The position numbers and the translations under genes were made by a program. Below, in pieces: positions 25,686 through 35,100 of a stretch of 64,000 nucleotides of DNA (positions within the stretch are counted from its first letter, which is position 1; every line of letters starts with the position of its first letter). Source of the DNA: Acidobacteriota bacterium (lineage in GTDB: Bacteria > Acidobacteriota > Aminicenantia > JBFLYD01); the NCBI GenBank assembly GCA_040756905.1, contig JBFLYD010000065.1, positions 1 to 64,000 of the forward strand, in the 5' to 3' direction. The notes under the pieces were generated by a model that worked only from the letters and a program-made list of their open reading frames with translations, made no database searches and was not told the origin of the DNA.

Positions 25686-26545
25686 AAGAATATGCTTATT
25701 TCCCAGGTTGTTCTGTTAAAGGAACTGCTAAGGCTTATGAAGAATCCCTTTTGGCTGTGTTCAAAGAATTGGGGATTATTTGGAATGAGTTAGAAGACTG
25801 GAATTGCTGTGGAGCTACTATATATATGTCTGTGGATGAAACCATATCTTTTACTCTCTCATCAAGAAATATGGCCTTAGCAGAAAAAAATGGAAAAGAT
25901 ATTGTTGCTCCCTGTAGTGCTTGCTATCTTGTATTAAAAAAGACAAAAGATTACATCGAAAAATATCCTGATTTAAAAGAGAAAATTAAAAATAGTCTTA
26001 GCTCTATTGGACTCAGTTATTCAGGAAATACTATTGTAAAACATCCGTTGGAGATATTCGTTAATGATATGGGGTTGAATGAGATAAAAAGACATGTTAG
26101 GAAACCTTTAAAGGAAATGAAGATAGCGCCATATTACGGTTGTCAGATTGTCCGCCCTTATACGGATGTGGATAATCCAATTTATCCAGAGATAATGGAT
26201 TCTCTTTTAGAATCTATCGGAGCCAGTGTAGTGGAGTATCCTGTTAAAACGAGATGCTGTGGAGGATCTTTAACAGGAACCATTGAAGAAGTTGGGCTCA
26301 GACTAAATTACATCCTCATTGAAGAGGCAATTAAAAGGGGAGCGAATTGTATCGCAGTTCTATGTCCTCTCTGTCAATTCAACCTTGAAGCTTACCAGGA
26401 AAGTATAAACAAAATGTATAAATCCAATTTTAACATGCCCATTCTATATTTTACTCAGGTAATGGGTATGGCTTTTGGACTATCTAAACAATCATTGGGG
26501 ATGAAAAGATCAATCGTTTCAGCAGAGCATTTTTATCCAGTTTGA
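25682..26545 (+). CDS. hdrB: HdrB-like heterodisulfide reductase subunit B
   Basis: Contains two CCG domains, the cysteine-rich modules that hold the two non-cubane [4Fe-4S] clusters of HdrB. The first is FPGCSVK...WNCCGAT...PCSACY (about residues 7-85). The second is YYGCQIVRP...TRCCGGSLTG...LCPLCQF (about 150-240). All CCG cysteines seem present, so disulfide-type two-electron chemistry is possible. Its ATG overlaps hdrC (ATGA), and the next start is right after its stop. Confidence 0.92.
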   Translation: MKEYAYFPGCSVKGTAKAYEESLLAVFKELGIIWNELEDWNCCGATIYMSVDETISFTLSSRNMALAEKNGKDIVAPCSACYLVLKKTKDYIEKYPDLKEKIKNSLSSIGLSYSGNTIVKHPLEIFVNDMGLNEIKRHVRKPLKEMKIAPYYGCQIVRPYTDVDNPIYPEIMDSLLESIGASVVEYPVKTRCCGGSLTGTIEEVGLRLNYILIEEAIKRGANCIAVLCPLCQFNLEAYQESINKMYKSNFNMPILYFTQVMGMAFGLSKQSLGMKRSIVSAEHFYPV

Positions 26546-26556
26546 CGGAGGTAAAA

Positions 26557-27420
26557 ATGAAAAAAAATTTGGAAAAAAACGAAGACCTATGGATAGGTGT
26601 TTATATTTGTCATTGCGGGACTAACATTGCACCAAAAGTAAAAGTTGAAAAAGTCGCTGAATTTGCTTCAAAAATTGAAGGAGTTAAAGCAGCAAGAGAT
26701 TATAAATATATGTGTTCTGACCCGGGGCAAGATCTTATAAAGAATGACATCAAGAACTTAAACCTGAACAGGGTAGTTGTTGCTTCCTGTTCACCAGCCT
26801 TGCATGAGAACACGTTCAGAAGAGCCTGTGCTCAAGCTGGTTTGAATCCTTTCCTCTTTCAGATGGCAAATATCAGGGAACATTGTTCATGGGTTACAGA
26901 GGACTCTATTGAAGCCACTGATAAAGCTGAAAAAATTGTATCAGCGGCAATCAGAAGAGTTACTTGGCATGAACCACTTGAATATACAAAAGTTAAGATA
27001 AACCCAGATGTCCTTGTAGTTGGCGGAGGAATTACTGGAATCGAATCTGCACTAAGACTGGCAGGAGCTGGAAGAAAGGTGTATTTAGTGGAAAGAGAGC
27101 CGTCAATCGGAGGTCGAATGGGTGAGCTGGACAAGACATTTCCCACACTCGATTGTGCAGCATGTATATTAACTCCAAAGATGGGAGAAGTGAAAGGAAA
27201 GGAAAAAATTGTTCTCATGACCTATTCAGAAGTTGAAAATGTGTCAGGTTCGATTGGAGGCTTCAAGGTTAAAATTCATAAAAAACCGAGATATGTAAAG
27301 CTGGATGTGTGCACTGGCTGCGGGATTTGCTGGGAGAATTGCCCTGCATTTATAACCCCCTCCCAGAGAAAAATCGAAAGAGAAGGAGTGTTGATAGGGG
27401 AGAAAGTTTATGCAAAATAA
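26557..27420 (+). CDS. hdrA: N-terminal half of split HdrA (HdrA-N)
   Basis: HdrA carries the bifurcating FAD. Numbering is from an upstream TTG at 26542; I start at ATG 26557, with GGAGG 5 bases before it. Visible are the N-terminal cluster domain (GVYICHCGTNI; C58; ASCSPALHENTFRRACAQAG; HCSWV), the FAD Rossmann motif VLVVGGGITGIESALRLAGAG (157-177), the conserved PTLDCAACILTPKM, and the first ferredoxin motif CTGCGICWENCP (257-268). It ends at residue 292 whereas HdrA is about 650 residues. The missing half (second FAD segment and two ferredoxin sets) is encoded at 35266-37017 behind a different N-terminus. No stray stop or frameshift explains the end: downstream lies an R5 palindrome. Confidence 0.9.
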   Translation: MKKNLEKNEDLWIGVYICHCGTNIAPKVKVEKVAEFASKIEGVKAARDYKYMCSDPGQDLIKNDIKNLNLNRVVVASCSPALHENTFRRACAQAGLNPFLFQMANIREHCSWVTEDSIEATDKAEKIVSAAIRRVTWHEPLEYTKVKINPDVLVVGGGITGIESALRLAGAGRKVYLVEREPSIGGRMGELDKTFPTLDCAACILTPKMGEVKGKEKIVLMTYSEVENVSGSIGGFKVKIHKKPRYVKLDVCTGCGICWENCPAFITPSQRKIEREGVLIGEKVYAK

Positions 27421-27439
27421 CCAAACACCAAGTAATCTA

Positions 27440-27532
27440 AGGCACAAAGGCACTGAGGCGCATAGGCACAGAGGTTGTTTAATTTTTCATCCTTTGTGCC
27501 TTTGTCACTTTGTGCCTCTGTGCCTTTCTTTG
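27440..27532. repeat. R5 palindrome (GGCACAAAGG type), copy 1, directly after HdrA-N
   Basis: AGGCACAAAGGCACTGAGGC...AGGCACAGAGG (27440-27475) pairs with CCTTTGTGCCTTTGTCAC...CCTCTGTGCC (27491-27525). This long imperfect hairpin is built of a short degenerate motif. The second copy lies at 37017-37100. The two bracket the inserted module, 27567-37017. Confidence 0.75.
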
Positions 27533-27566
27533 TTTGTTGGAATTTGGTAATTGGGTATTTCTGTAT

Positions 27567-27926
27567 ATGATTCTTGAAGAGATAAAAAGAATACTTAACT
27601 GTGAGGTTATCTGTGGTGGAGACTCCATGAATACAGAAATAAAATATGCATGTGGTTCTGATCTGATGAGTGATGTTCTGGCCTATTTTAAACCCGGCTC
27701 TCTTCTTTTAACAGGGCTGACTAACATCCAATCTGTAAGAACTGCTGATATAGCTGAGGTTAAAGCTATTGTATATGTTCGAGGGAAAAGACCTGATAAA
27801 GATGCGGTAGATCTGGCCATAAAACTGAACATTCCTTTGCTATCAGCAAAATGTATGATGTATGAAGCCTGTGGTCTTCTTTATTCCCATGGCTTGCCTG
27901 GCGTTGGCGAAAAATCTAAAGGTTAG
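27567..27926 (+). CDS. DRTGG-domain protein (first copy)
   Basis: A 119-residue protein with the DRTGG-like fold: CGSDLMSDVLAYFKPGSLLLTGLTNIQSVRTADIAEVKAIVYVRGKRPD, then IPLLSAKCMMYEACGLLY. Domains of this type sit beside HydABC hydrogenase genes in clostridia and related anaerobes and are thought to be regulatory. I start at ATG 27567 (MILEEIKRIL), since an upstream in-frame extension lies in the R5 palindrome. It is separated by 5 bases from the ATPase gene. A paralogue is at 29682. Confidence 0.8.
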   Translation: MILEEIKRILNCEVICGGDSMNTEIKYACGSDLMSDVLAYFKPGSLLLTGLTNIQSVRTADIAEVKAIVYVRGKRPDKDAVDLAIKLNIPLLSAKCMMYEACGLLYSHGLPGVGEKSKG

Positions 27927-27931
27927 CAGAA

Positions 27932-28372
27932 ATGTCAGTTGAAAATATTCTGTGGGAAAAATTTAACATTACGGGAAGAGATTTTAAAAATGCTGGAAGT
28001 GTTTCAATAAAAATAAAAGAAATTCTCAAACAAGTTGGAATAAATTCTTCAATTGTAAGACGGGTGGCTATCGCTACTTATGAAGCAGAAATGAATGTAG
28101 TGATGTATGCTAATAAAGGAATTTTAAATTTTTCTCTTTCTCCTGAAAAAATTGAAATTAATGTAGAAGATGAAGGTCCAGGAATTGAAGACATAGAGCT
28201 TGCAATGCAGGAAGGATATTCCACTGCTACAGAAGAAATGCGGGAGATGGGTTTCGGAGCAGGGATGGGATTACCAAACATCAAGAAAAACGCAGATGAA
28301 TTCGAAATTTCCTCTGAGGTAGGCAAGGGAACAAAAGTTGGAATAATCATTAATTTAAAAAAAGAGACATAA
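27932..28372 (+). CDS. Anti-sigma/RsbW-like ATP-binding protein
   Basis: A small GHKL ATPase without transmitter domain: RVAIATYEAEMNVVMYANKG holds the N-box, IEINVEDEGPGIEDIELAMQEG the G1 box, and MGFGAGMGLPNIKKNADEFEISSEVGKGTKVGI the G2 region. RsbW-type proteins phosphorylate anti-anti-sigma factors or bind regulators. Here it is part of the conserved gene set preceding NuoE/NuoF-type hydrogenase subunits. It directly abuts the hydrogenase-like gene that follows. Confidence 0.85.
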   Translation: MSVENILWEKFNITGRDFKNAGSVSIKIKEILKQVGINSSIVRRVAIATYEAEMNVVMYANKGILNFSLSPEKIEINVEDEGPGIEDIELAMQEGYSTATEEMREMGFGAGMGLPNIKKNADEFEISSEVGKGTKVGIIINLKKET

Positions 28373-29680
28373 ATGGAACAATATTATCACTCAATCTATT
28401 TCGATGAAGAAAAATGCAATGGCAGAATGAGGTGCATGCGAGTTTGCCCGACTCAAGCAATTAGAATTAGAAACGGAAAAGCTAAAATGATCGAGGAGAG
28501 ATGTATTGATTGTGGAGAATGTACAACAACTTGTCCACAAAATGCCATTCTTCCCCTCACAGATTCATTTTCTGAACTTTCTAAGTTCAAATATAACATT
28601 GCTATTCCATCACCTGCCCTTTACGCTCAATTTGGTCGAGAAATCCTTCCTGATAAAGTCCTTGAAGGAGTAAGAAAGATTGGATTTGATGAGGCATACG
28701 ATGTAGCTCTGGCATGCGGTTCAGTAAGTTTCGCGATTCAAGAATACATAAGAGATTACAAAGGGCAAAAACCTCTCATTTCAAATTCCTGTCCGGTTAT
28801 TGTTCGATTAATCCAGGTAAAATATCCTGAATTGATAGATTTAATAATACCAATCGAACCACCGAGAGAAATAGCTGCAAGAGAAATGAAAAAGGGGAAA
28901 TCTAAAAAATTAGGGCTTAAGGAAGAAGAAATCGGTGCAATTTATCTTACTCCTTGCCCTGCAAAAATGATATCCATAAAACAGCCCGCAGAAGGGGGGA
29001 AGTCACATTTAGACGGGGCTATTTCAATTGCTGATGTTTATGCTCCTCTTCTTTCTGCAATGGAGGGTCTGAATAAACGGGAATATAAACAATCCTTAGA
29101 AAACATATGTATAGTTGGCATAGCCTGGTCCATAGCAGGAGGAATATGTAGAACACTTAGATTAAAGAACTCTTTGGGAGTTTCAGGTCTCTCCCATGTT
29201 ATCAAAATATTTGATGATGTAGTAAGTGGTAAATTAAAAAATATTGATTTTGTTGAAGCTTATGCGTGCATCGAAGGATGCGTCGGAGGTTCATTAACTG
29301 TAGAGAATATCTACATCTCTTATAATAAGATTTTAAAATTAATCGAGACCCTTGAGCTAAGAAAGAATAAAGCCTGTCCCGATATAAGGGAAATAAGAAG
29401 ATTATACAAAGAAGATTATTTCTTCATTAGAGAAAAAATAAACCCAAGACCTCTTAAGCCTCTCGCTGAAAACATCTCAGATGCTATAAAGAAGATGAAG
29501 GAAAAGGATGAAATATATCAGAGCTTGCCAAAGATTGATTGTGGGGTCTGTGGCTCTCCCACCTGTTTGGCATTTGCTGAAGATGTAGTTAAGGGAGAAG
29601 CAAAAATTTCAGATTGCATACTTATCTCATCAGAAAAATTTCTCAAAATAAAACAGGTTAGTAGAAAAGGAGAAAATTAA
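28373..29680 (+). CDS. Degenerate [FeFe]-hydrogenase-like iron-sulfur protein (sensory type)
   Basis: Two ferredoxin motifs open the protein. The first, CNGRMRCMRVCP (C15, C21, C25), lacks one cysteine, with R18 in its place. The second, CIDCGECTTTCP, is complete. The H-cluster domain follows. SNSCPVI (C140) replaces TSCCPAW, so the proton-relay cysteine is serine 139. TPCPAKM (C195) replaces MPCxxKxxE, losing the glutamate. EAYACIEGCVGGSL (C299, C303) matches L3. All four H-cluster-binding cysteines are kept. A C-terminal CGVCGSPTCLAFAEDVV...C415 [4Fe-4S] domain follows. Relatives in hyd operons are presumed redox or H2 sensors. Catalysis is unlikely, and a bound cluster is possible. Confidence 0.82.
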   Translation: MEQYYHSIYFDEEKCNGRMRCMRVCPTQAIRIRNGKAKMIEERCIDCGECTTTCPQNAILPLTDSFSELSKFKYNIAIPSPALYAQFGREILPDKVLEGVRKIGFDEAYDVALACGSVSFAIQEYIRDYKGQKPLISNSCPVIVRLIQVKYPELIDLIIPIEPPREIAAREMKKGKSKKLGLKEEEIGAIYLTPCPAKMISIKQPAEGGKSHLDGAISIADVYAPLLSAMEGLNKREYKQSLENICIVGIAWSIAGGICRTLRLKNSLGVSGLSHVIKIFDDVVSGKLKNIDFVEAYACIEGCVGGSLTVENIYISYNKILKLIETLELRKNKACPDIREIRRLYKEDYFFIREKINPRPLKPLAENISDAIKKMKEKDEIYQSLPKIDCGVCGSPTCLAFAEDVVKGEAKISDCILISSEKFLKIKQVSRKGEN

Positions 29681-29681
29681 A

Positions 29682-30032
29682 ATGAACTTAAATGAAATAA
29701 TAAAAAAACTTAATTTAGAGATAATAACCGCAAAAGATAGGTTAGATGTCCAGATAACAGGAGGATATGCCAGTGACCTTTTAAGTGATGTCATAGCTAA
29801 TACAGTAAAGGGAAATATCTGGCTTACATTACAGACTCATCAAAATATAGTAGCTGTTGCAATTTTAAAAGAACTTTCGGGAATAATACTTGTAAACAAT
29901 CGCAAGCCCGAAGAAGAAACTATAAAAAAAGCCCAACAAGAAAATGTTCCAATTTTAATAAGCAAATTATCCACTTTTGAGTTAGCAGGTCAATTATATC
30001 AGTTGGGAATAAAAGCATCACAAAAATGTTAA
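29682..30032 (+). CDS. DRTGG-domain protein (second copy)
   Basis: A 116-residue paralogue of the protein at 27567-27926. It has TGGYASDLLSDVIANTVKGNIWLTLQTHQNIVAVAILKELSGIILVNNRKPEEET and then VPILISKLSTFELAGQLY. The order DRTGG, ATPase, hydrogenase-like, DRTGG, PHP is the one seen in clostridial hyd operons. Its last codons overlap the PHP gene start by 7 bases. Confidence 0.8.
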   Translation: MNLNEIIKKLNLEIITAKDRLDVQITGGYASDLLSDVIANTVKGNIWLTLQTHQNIVAVAILKELSGIILVNNRKPEEETIKKAQQENVPILISKLSTFELAGQLYQLGIKASQKC

Positions 30033-30763
30033 AACCCTTTAAAGCTGATTTACATATACATTCATGCTTATCCCCCTGTGCTGATCTGAATATGTCACCC
30101 ATAAAAATAATAAATAAAGCTACGATGGAGAAAATAGAGATTATTGGTATCTGTGATCATAATTCTTCCGAGAATGTAGTGGCATTTACAAAAGTTGCAG
30201 AAACCAAAAACATCAAAGTTTTACCTGGAATGGAAGTAACTTCAAAAGAAGAAGTGCATATACTTGCGTTATTCGAAAAAGCTGAATCTGCTTTAAAGCT
30301 TCAGGAGATCATATATGAGAATCTTTCTGGCGAGAATGATGAAGAGGCTTTCGGGACTCAAGTTGTTGCAAATGAACTTGATGAAGTCGAAGGTTTTAAT
30401 AATAAACTTTTAATTGGAGCTACTGAACTTTCAGTAGAAGATGTGGTTGATTTTATTCACTCTTTTAATGGACTTGCCATTGCCTCTCATGTAGATAGAG
30501 AAGGATTCAGCATAATCGGTCAGTTAGGTTTTATCCCAGAAAATCTTAAATTAGATGCTTTAGAGATATCTCCAAAACTTTCAAATATAGAAGCAAGGAA
30601 AATATTTAATCAATATGAGAGTTTCCCATTTATTTTCTCTTCAGATGCTCACAAGCTGGAAGAGATAGGAAAGGGCGTAACCTCTTTTCTTTTAAAAGAG
30701 CCTACTTTAGATGAGATAAAAAAGGCTTTAAAGAGCGAAGAAGGAAGAAAGGTCATTAACTGA
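30026..30763 (+). CDS. PHP-domain metal-dependent phosphoesterase-like protein
   Basis: Begins FKADLHIHSCLSPCADLNMSP, the HxH metal motif of PHP enzymes, followed by IIGICDHNSSENV, LPGMEVTSKEEVHILALF, IASHVDREGFS and FIFSSDAHKLEEIG, which together supply the usual trinuclear-metal ligands. It is 245 residues long. Its function in the hydrogenase gene set is unknown; a nucleotide or phospho-signal phosphatase is a reasonable guess. It overlaps the DRTGG gene, and the next gene starts one base after its stop. Confidence 0.85.
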   Translation: MLKPFKADLHIHSCLSPCADLNMSPIKIINKATMEKIEIIGICDHNSSENVVAFTKVAETKNIKVLPGMEVTSKEEVHILALFEKAESALKLQEIIYENLSGENDEEAFGTQVVANELDEVEGFNNKLLIGATELSVEDVVDFIHSFNGLAIASHVDREGFSIIGQLGFIPENLKLDALEISPKLSNIEARKIFNQYESFPFIFSSDAHKLEEIGKGVTSFLLKEPTLDEIKKALKSEEGRKVIN

Positions 30764-30764
30764 A

Positions 30765-31307
30765 ATGGAAGATTTATCTCTTCACATTCTGGACATAGCT
30801 GAGAACTCCATTTCTTCTGGTGCAAAAGAAATTAAAATCAAGATCTCAGAAAATTCAGAAAAAGACATTCTTTCTTTAGAAATAATAGATAATGGAAAAG
30901 GGATGGATGAGGAAACTGTAAGAAAAGTGCTTGATCCATTTTTTACAACAAGGACAACAAGAAGGGTGGGGCTTGGATTGCCACTCCTTGCTGAGGCAGC
31001 AAGAATGAGCGGGGGGGATATATCTATTAAGTCAAAATTGGGGAAAGGAACAAAAATTACTGCTACATTTCAGCTCAGACATATCGACAGAAAGCCCCTT
31101 GGGGATATGGTAAGTACCTTGATTACACTCATTGCAGCAAATCCTTCACTGAAATTTATATACATACATCAAAAGAACGGAAGTAAATTTATCTTTGATA
31201 CTAATAATTATAAAAAATTAATAAAAGATAATTTTATAAAACCTGAAACCATCAGGGAAATAAAAAAGATATTGAAGAATGGATTGGACAATTTATCAAG
31301 GAGGTGA
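30765..31307 (+). CDS. GHKL ATPase (histidine-kinase-like, no transmitter domain)
   Basis: A 180-residue protein with the kinase ATP lid: LHILDIAENSISSGAKEI (N-box), LEIIDNGKGMDEETV (G1), VLDPFFTTRTTRRVGLGLPLLAEAARMSGG (F and G2) and KLGKGTKITATFQL. It has no H-box or sensory domain. This and the DRTGG/RsbW/PHP genes form the conserved regulatory set of HydABC operons. Its end overlaps the first possible NuoE start. Confidence 0.85.
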   Translation: MEDLSLHILDIAENSISSGAKEIKIKISENSEKDILSLEIIDNGKGMDEETVRKVLDPFFTTRTTRRVGLGLPLLAEAARMSGGDISIKSKLGKGTKITATFQLRHIDRKPLGDMVSTLITLIAANPSLKFIYIHQKNGSKFIFDTNNYKKLIKDNFIKPETIREIKKILKNGLDNLSRR

Positions 31308-31311
31308 GCAA

Positions 31312-31767
31312 ATGTTTTCAATGGAAAAGGTCGATAGTATCATTGAAAGGTATAAGGGTGAAAAAAGTTCCCTTATAGCCATGCTTCAAGACCTTCAGGC
31401 TGAATTCAATTATCTTCCAAAAGATGCCCTTAAGAAAATCTCAGAAAACACTAACATCCCAATAAGTAGAATTTATAGTGTTGTAACTTTTTTCAAGGCT
31501 TTTAGTCTAAAGCCTAAAGGTAAACACATCATAAAAGTATGCTTGGGGACAGCATGTCAGATTAAACAAGGTGCAAAAATATTAGAAAATTTTGAAAAGG
31601 AATTAAATATAAAAGAAGGTGAGACAACCAAAGATATGAAATTCAGCCTCCATAAGGTTTATTGTTTAGGATGCTGTGGACAAGCTCCAGCTTCAATAAT
31701 AGGAGAAGATGTTTATGGATATTTAACTCCTTATAAGATAAAAAAAATTATCACAAAATTTAAGTAG
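31312..31767 (+). CDS. NuoE/HydC-like [2Fe-2S] thioredoxin-fold subunit
   Basis: The small subunit of NADH-dehydrogenase-type flavoprotein modules. SLIAMLQDLQAEFNYLPKDAL and IPISRIYSVVTFFKAFSLKPKGKH are the typical N-helix region. Cluster ligands are CLGTACQIKQG (Cx4C) and YCLGCCGQAPA (Cx3C). I start at ATG 31312 because AGGAGG lies just upstream; an earlier ATG at 31279 has no ribosome site. It would pair with the NuoF-like protein at 32186. Confidence 0.9.
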   Translation: MFSMEKVDSIIERYKGEKSSLIAMLQDLQAEFNYLPKDALKKISENTNIPISRIYSVVTFFKAFSLKPKGKHIIKVCLGTACQIKQGAKILENFEKELNIKEGETTKDMKFSLHKVYCLGCCGQAPASIIGEDVYGYLTPYKIKKIITKFK

Positions 31768-31778
31768 GAGGTCTTAAT

Positions 31779-32165
31779 ATGACGAAAAAAACATTAGAAG
31801 AATTGAAGAGAATAAGAGAAGAAACAAAAAAAGGATTATTTTTAAGAGAAGGTGATTTTAAAGCTAAGATAATTGTTCATATGGGAACCTGCGGAATTGC
31901 TGCTGGTGCAAGACAAATTATGAGTGCACTCATGGATGAATATGAGAAAAAAGGGATCCGTGATGTGATGATAACAACTTCAGGTTGCGCTGGGTTGTGT
32001 TCAAGGGAACCTATGGTAACTATAGAAATAAAAGATCAGGCTCCTGTAAAATATGTTGATTTAACTCCAGAGAAAATAAGAAAAATCTTTAATGAACATG
32101 TTCTAAAAGGAAATATTGTAAAGGAATATGCCCTGGCTGTAGGAAGCGAGAGGGTTGGTGGTTGA
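31779..32165 (+). CDS. [2Fe-2S] thioredoxin-like ferredoxin of hydrogenase operons
   Basis: A 128-residue thioredoxin-fold ferredoxin: IIVHMGTCGIAAGARQIMSALMDEYEKKGI, then ITTSGCAGLCSREPMVTIEI. Only one cysteine is visible in the first ligand loop, with Cx3C in the second, as I recall for this group of HydABC-linked proteins. AGGAGG precedes the ATG. It is a likely electron relay or assembly partner between NuoE and NuoF modules. Confidence 0.82.
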   Translation: MTKKTLEELKRIREETKKGLFLREGDFKAKIIVHMGTCGIAAGARQIMSALMDEYEKKGIRDVMITTSGCAGLCSREPMVTIEIKDQAPVKYVDLTPEKIRKIFNEHVLKGNIVKEYALAVGSERVGG

Positions 32166-32185
32166 AAAAATAAGGAGGAAAAAAA

Positions 32186-35100
32186 ATGGAGAGGATGCGT
32201 AGATTAGAGCTTTTAGTGTGTACTGGCACCGCCTGTGTTTCAAAGGGTGCCTTTGATCTTTTAGAAATTTTTAAAAAAGAAATAGAGAAAAAAGGACTCA
32301 AGGACGAGGTTGCTGTAATACCTACAGGATGCAATAGTTTATGTGGAAAAGGTCCATTAATCCTTGTAGAACCCGATGGAATCTTTTATCAAAGTGTGAA
32401 AGAAGATGATGTTCCCTATCTTGTTGAAGAACATTTGTTAAAAGGAAGACCTGTAAAAAAGCTCATGTATACTCCTGCCTTAGAAGAGATACCGATCCCA
32501 AGGATGAGAGATATTGATTTTTACAAGAGGCAAATTCTTATTGTTTCAAGAAACAGGGGACTTATTGACCCAGAAAAGATAGAAGAATATTTAGCAATGG
32601 ATGGATATACTGCTCTCGAAAAGGCCTTTACTCAGATGACGCCTGATCAAATAATAGAAGAAATCAAGAAATCTGGACTCAGGGGAAGAGGTGGAGCAGG
32701 ATTTCCTACTGGTCTCAAATGGGAGATAACGCGTAAACAGCCTGGAGATGAAAAATACCTGATTTGCAATGGCGATGAAGGAGATCCAGGAGCGTTTATG
32801 GATCGTGCAATTCTTGAATCAGACCCTCATACTGTTTTAGAAGGGATGATTATTGGAGCAAAGGCAATAGGCGCAAACCACGGTTTCTTTTACATCCGAG
32901 AAGAATATCCCTTGGCCTTAAAAAGAGTTTATACTGCGATAGATCAAGCTCGAGAATATGGTCTCTTAGGAGATAATATAATGGGAACAGAGTTCAGTTT
33001 TGATGTAACAGTTGTAAAAGGAGCAGGCGCATTTGTTTGCGGTGAAGAAACAGCTTTAATAGCATCCGTAGAAGGCAGACTTGGTGAACCGAGATACAGG
33101 CCACCTTTCCCAGCAGAAAAAGGAGTGTGGGGTAAACCTACATGCATAAACAATGTAGAGACCTGGGCTAATATCCCAGCTATAATCAATAGAGGGGGAG
33201 ATTGGTTCTCTACCATCGGCACAATCACAAGCAAAGGGACTAAAGTTTTTTCAGTGGCAGGGAAAATAAGAGATGCAGGACTTATAGAAGTGCCAATGGG
33301 GATAACACTTGGGGACATAATTTTTGATGTTTGCGGTGGTATTCCTCAAAATAGAAAGTTCAAAGCCGTCCAGATTGGAGGACCATCTGGTGGATTTTTG
33401 CCAGCAGAACTTCTCAATCTTCCAATAGACTATGAAAGCCTTACAGAAGCTGGAGCTATAATGGGTTCTGGAGGACTGGTTGTTATGGATGAAAATACTT
33501 GTATAATAGATGTTGTCCGCTTTTTCCTTTCTTTTTTGAAAGATGAATCCTGTGGTAAATGCACTCCCTGCAGAGAAGGAACAGTAAGATTATTTGATAT
33601 CCTCACAAAAATATCTGAAGGTAAAGGAAGCATGGAAGACCTTGAGCTCCTCGAAGATATTGGTAGATATATAAAAAATTCAGCCTTCTGTGGATTAGGT
33701 ACATCCGTGCCTAATACAGTATTGACAACAATAAGATACTTTAGAGATGAATATGAGGCTCATATAAAAGATAACCGCTGTCCCGCATCGATTTGTAAAG
33801 AATTAAGTATAACCCCTTGTATTGAAGCCTGTCCTATAGATACACAAGCTCCTGCGTATATTTCATATGTGGCTGAAGGGAGATTCAAAGAAGCTTTTAA
33901 TGTTATAAGAGAAGACAATCCACTGGCTACTGTTTGTGCAAAAGTGTGTGATAGTCCTTGCGAGATAAGATGCAGAACAGGAGAAACTGGGGATGCAATA
34001 GGTATCAGGAGTCTTAAGAGGTTTGTACTTGATTATGGAAGAGAAAAAGGATGGAAACCTCCAGTGGTTAAAGGTTCAAAAAGATATGAAAAAGTTGCAA
34101 TTGTTGGCAGCGGTCCGGCAGGTCTTATGTGTGCATGGGAGCTTGTGAAGCTTGGGTACAGACCAACAATTTTTGAAGCCGAGGAGACTTTAGGAGGAAT
34201 GTTAACTCAAACCATTCCTGAATTCAGACTTCCAAAATCTGATGTGGATCAGGAGATAGAAGCTATCAGGAAAAGTGGAGTTGAGTTTAAAACGGGAATA
34301 AGGATTGGCATTGATAAAACACTGGAAGACCTTTTCAAAGAAGGATATAAATCTATATTTTTAGCTACAGGAGCCTATAAAAATATAAAACTTGGAATCC
34401 CAGGTGAGGATTCAGCTGGAGTGATAGACCCTATAGAATTTCTAAAAGCAGCAAAGAGAGGGAAGAGGCCAAAGATAGGGAAAAAAGTTGCTGTGGTAGG
34501 AGGTGGAAATACTGCAATAGATGTGGCAAGAACAGCCTGGAGATTGGGCTCTGATGTTACAATTTTCTATCGAAGAACACAGACTGAAATGCCTGCAAAT
34601 AGAGAGGAAATTTTGGAAGCTCTGGATGAGGGCATAAAAATTGAACTTCTTGTAGCTCCAGTGGAAATTATATCAGAAAATGGCAAACTGAAGGCCATTA
34701 AACTCATAAGAATGGAACTCGGAGAATTTGATAAGGATGCAAGAAGAAAGCCAGTTCCAAAAAAAGGATCTGAATTCTTAATTGAAATAGATACATTAAT
34801 TCCAGCAATTGGTCAACAGCCTGAAATTCCTTTTGCTAAAGATGGTTATTCTCTAAATTTATCAAAGTGGAATACCATTGAAGTCGATTTCAAATCTCTT
34901 CAAACAAATGTGGAAGGTATTTTTGCAGGTGGCGATGTTGTCACTGGTCCTGCTACAGTGATTGAGGCAATGGGAGCTGGAAAAAGAGCTGCTTACTATA
35001 TTCATAGATATTTACGCTCATTAAAAGGTGAACCTGTAAAAGAAAAAGAAATAACTCAAATATATGTCAAACCGTACGAGCTTTCTGATGAAGAACTTGA

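Noticed and set aside
27440-27532. Short repeated GGCACAAAGG units as a possible CRISPR array
   Set aside because: Units are adjacent and degenerate, with no unique spacers, and they form one hairpin; it is a palindrome, not an array.
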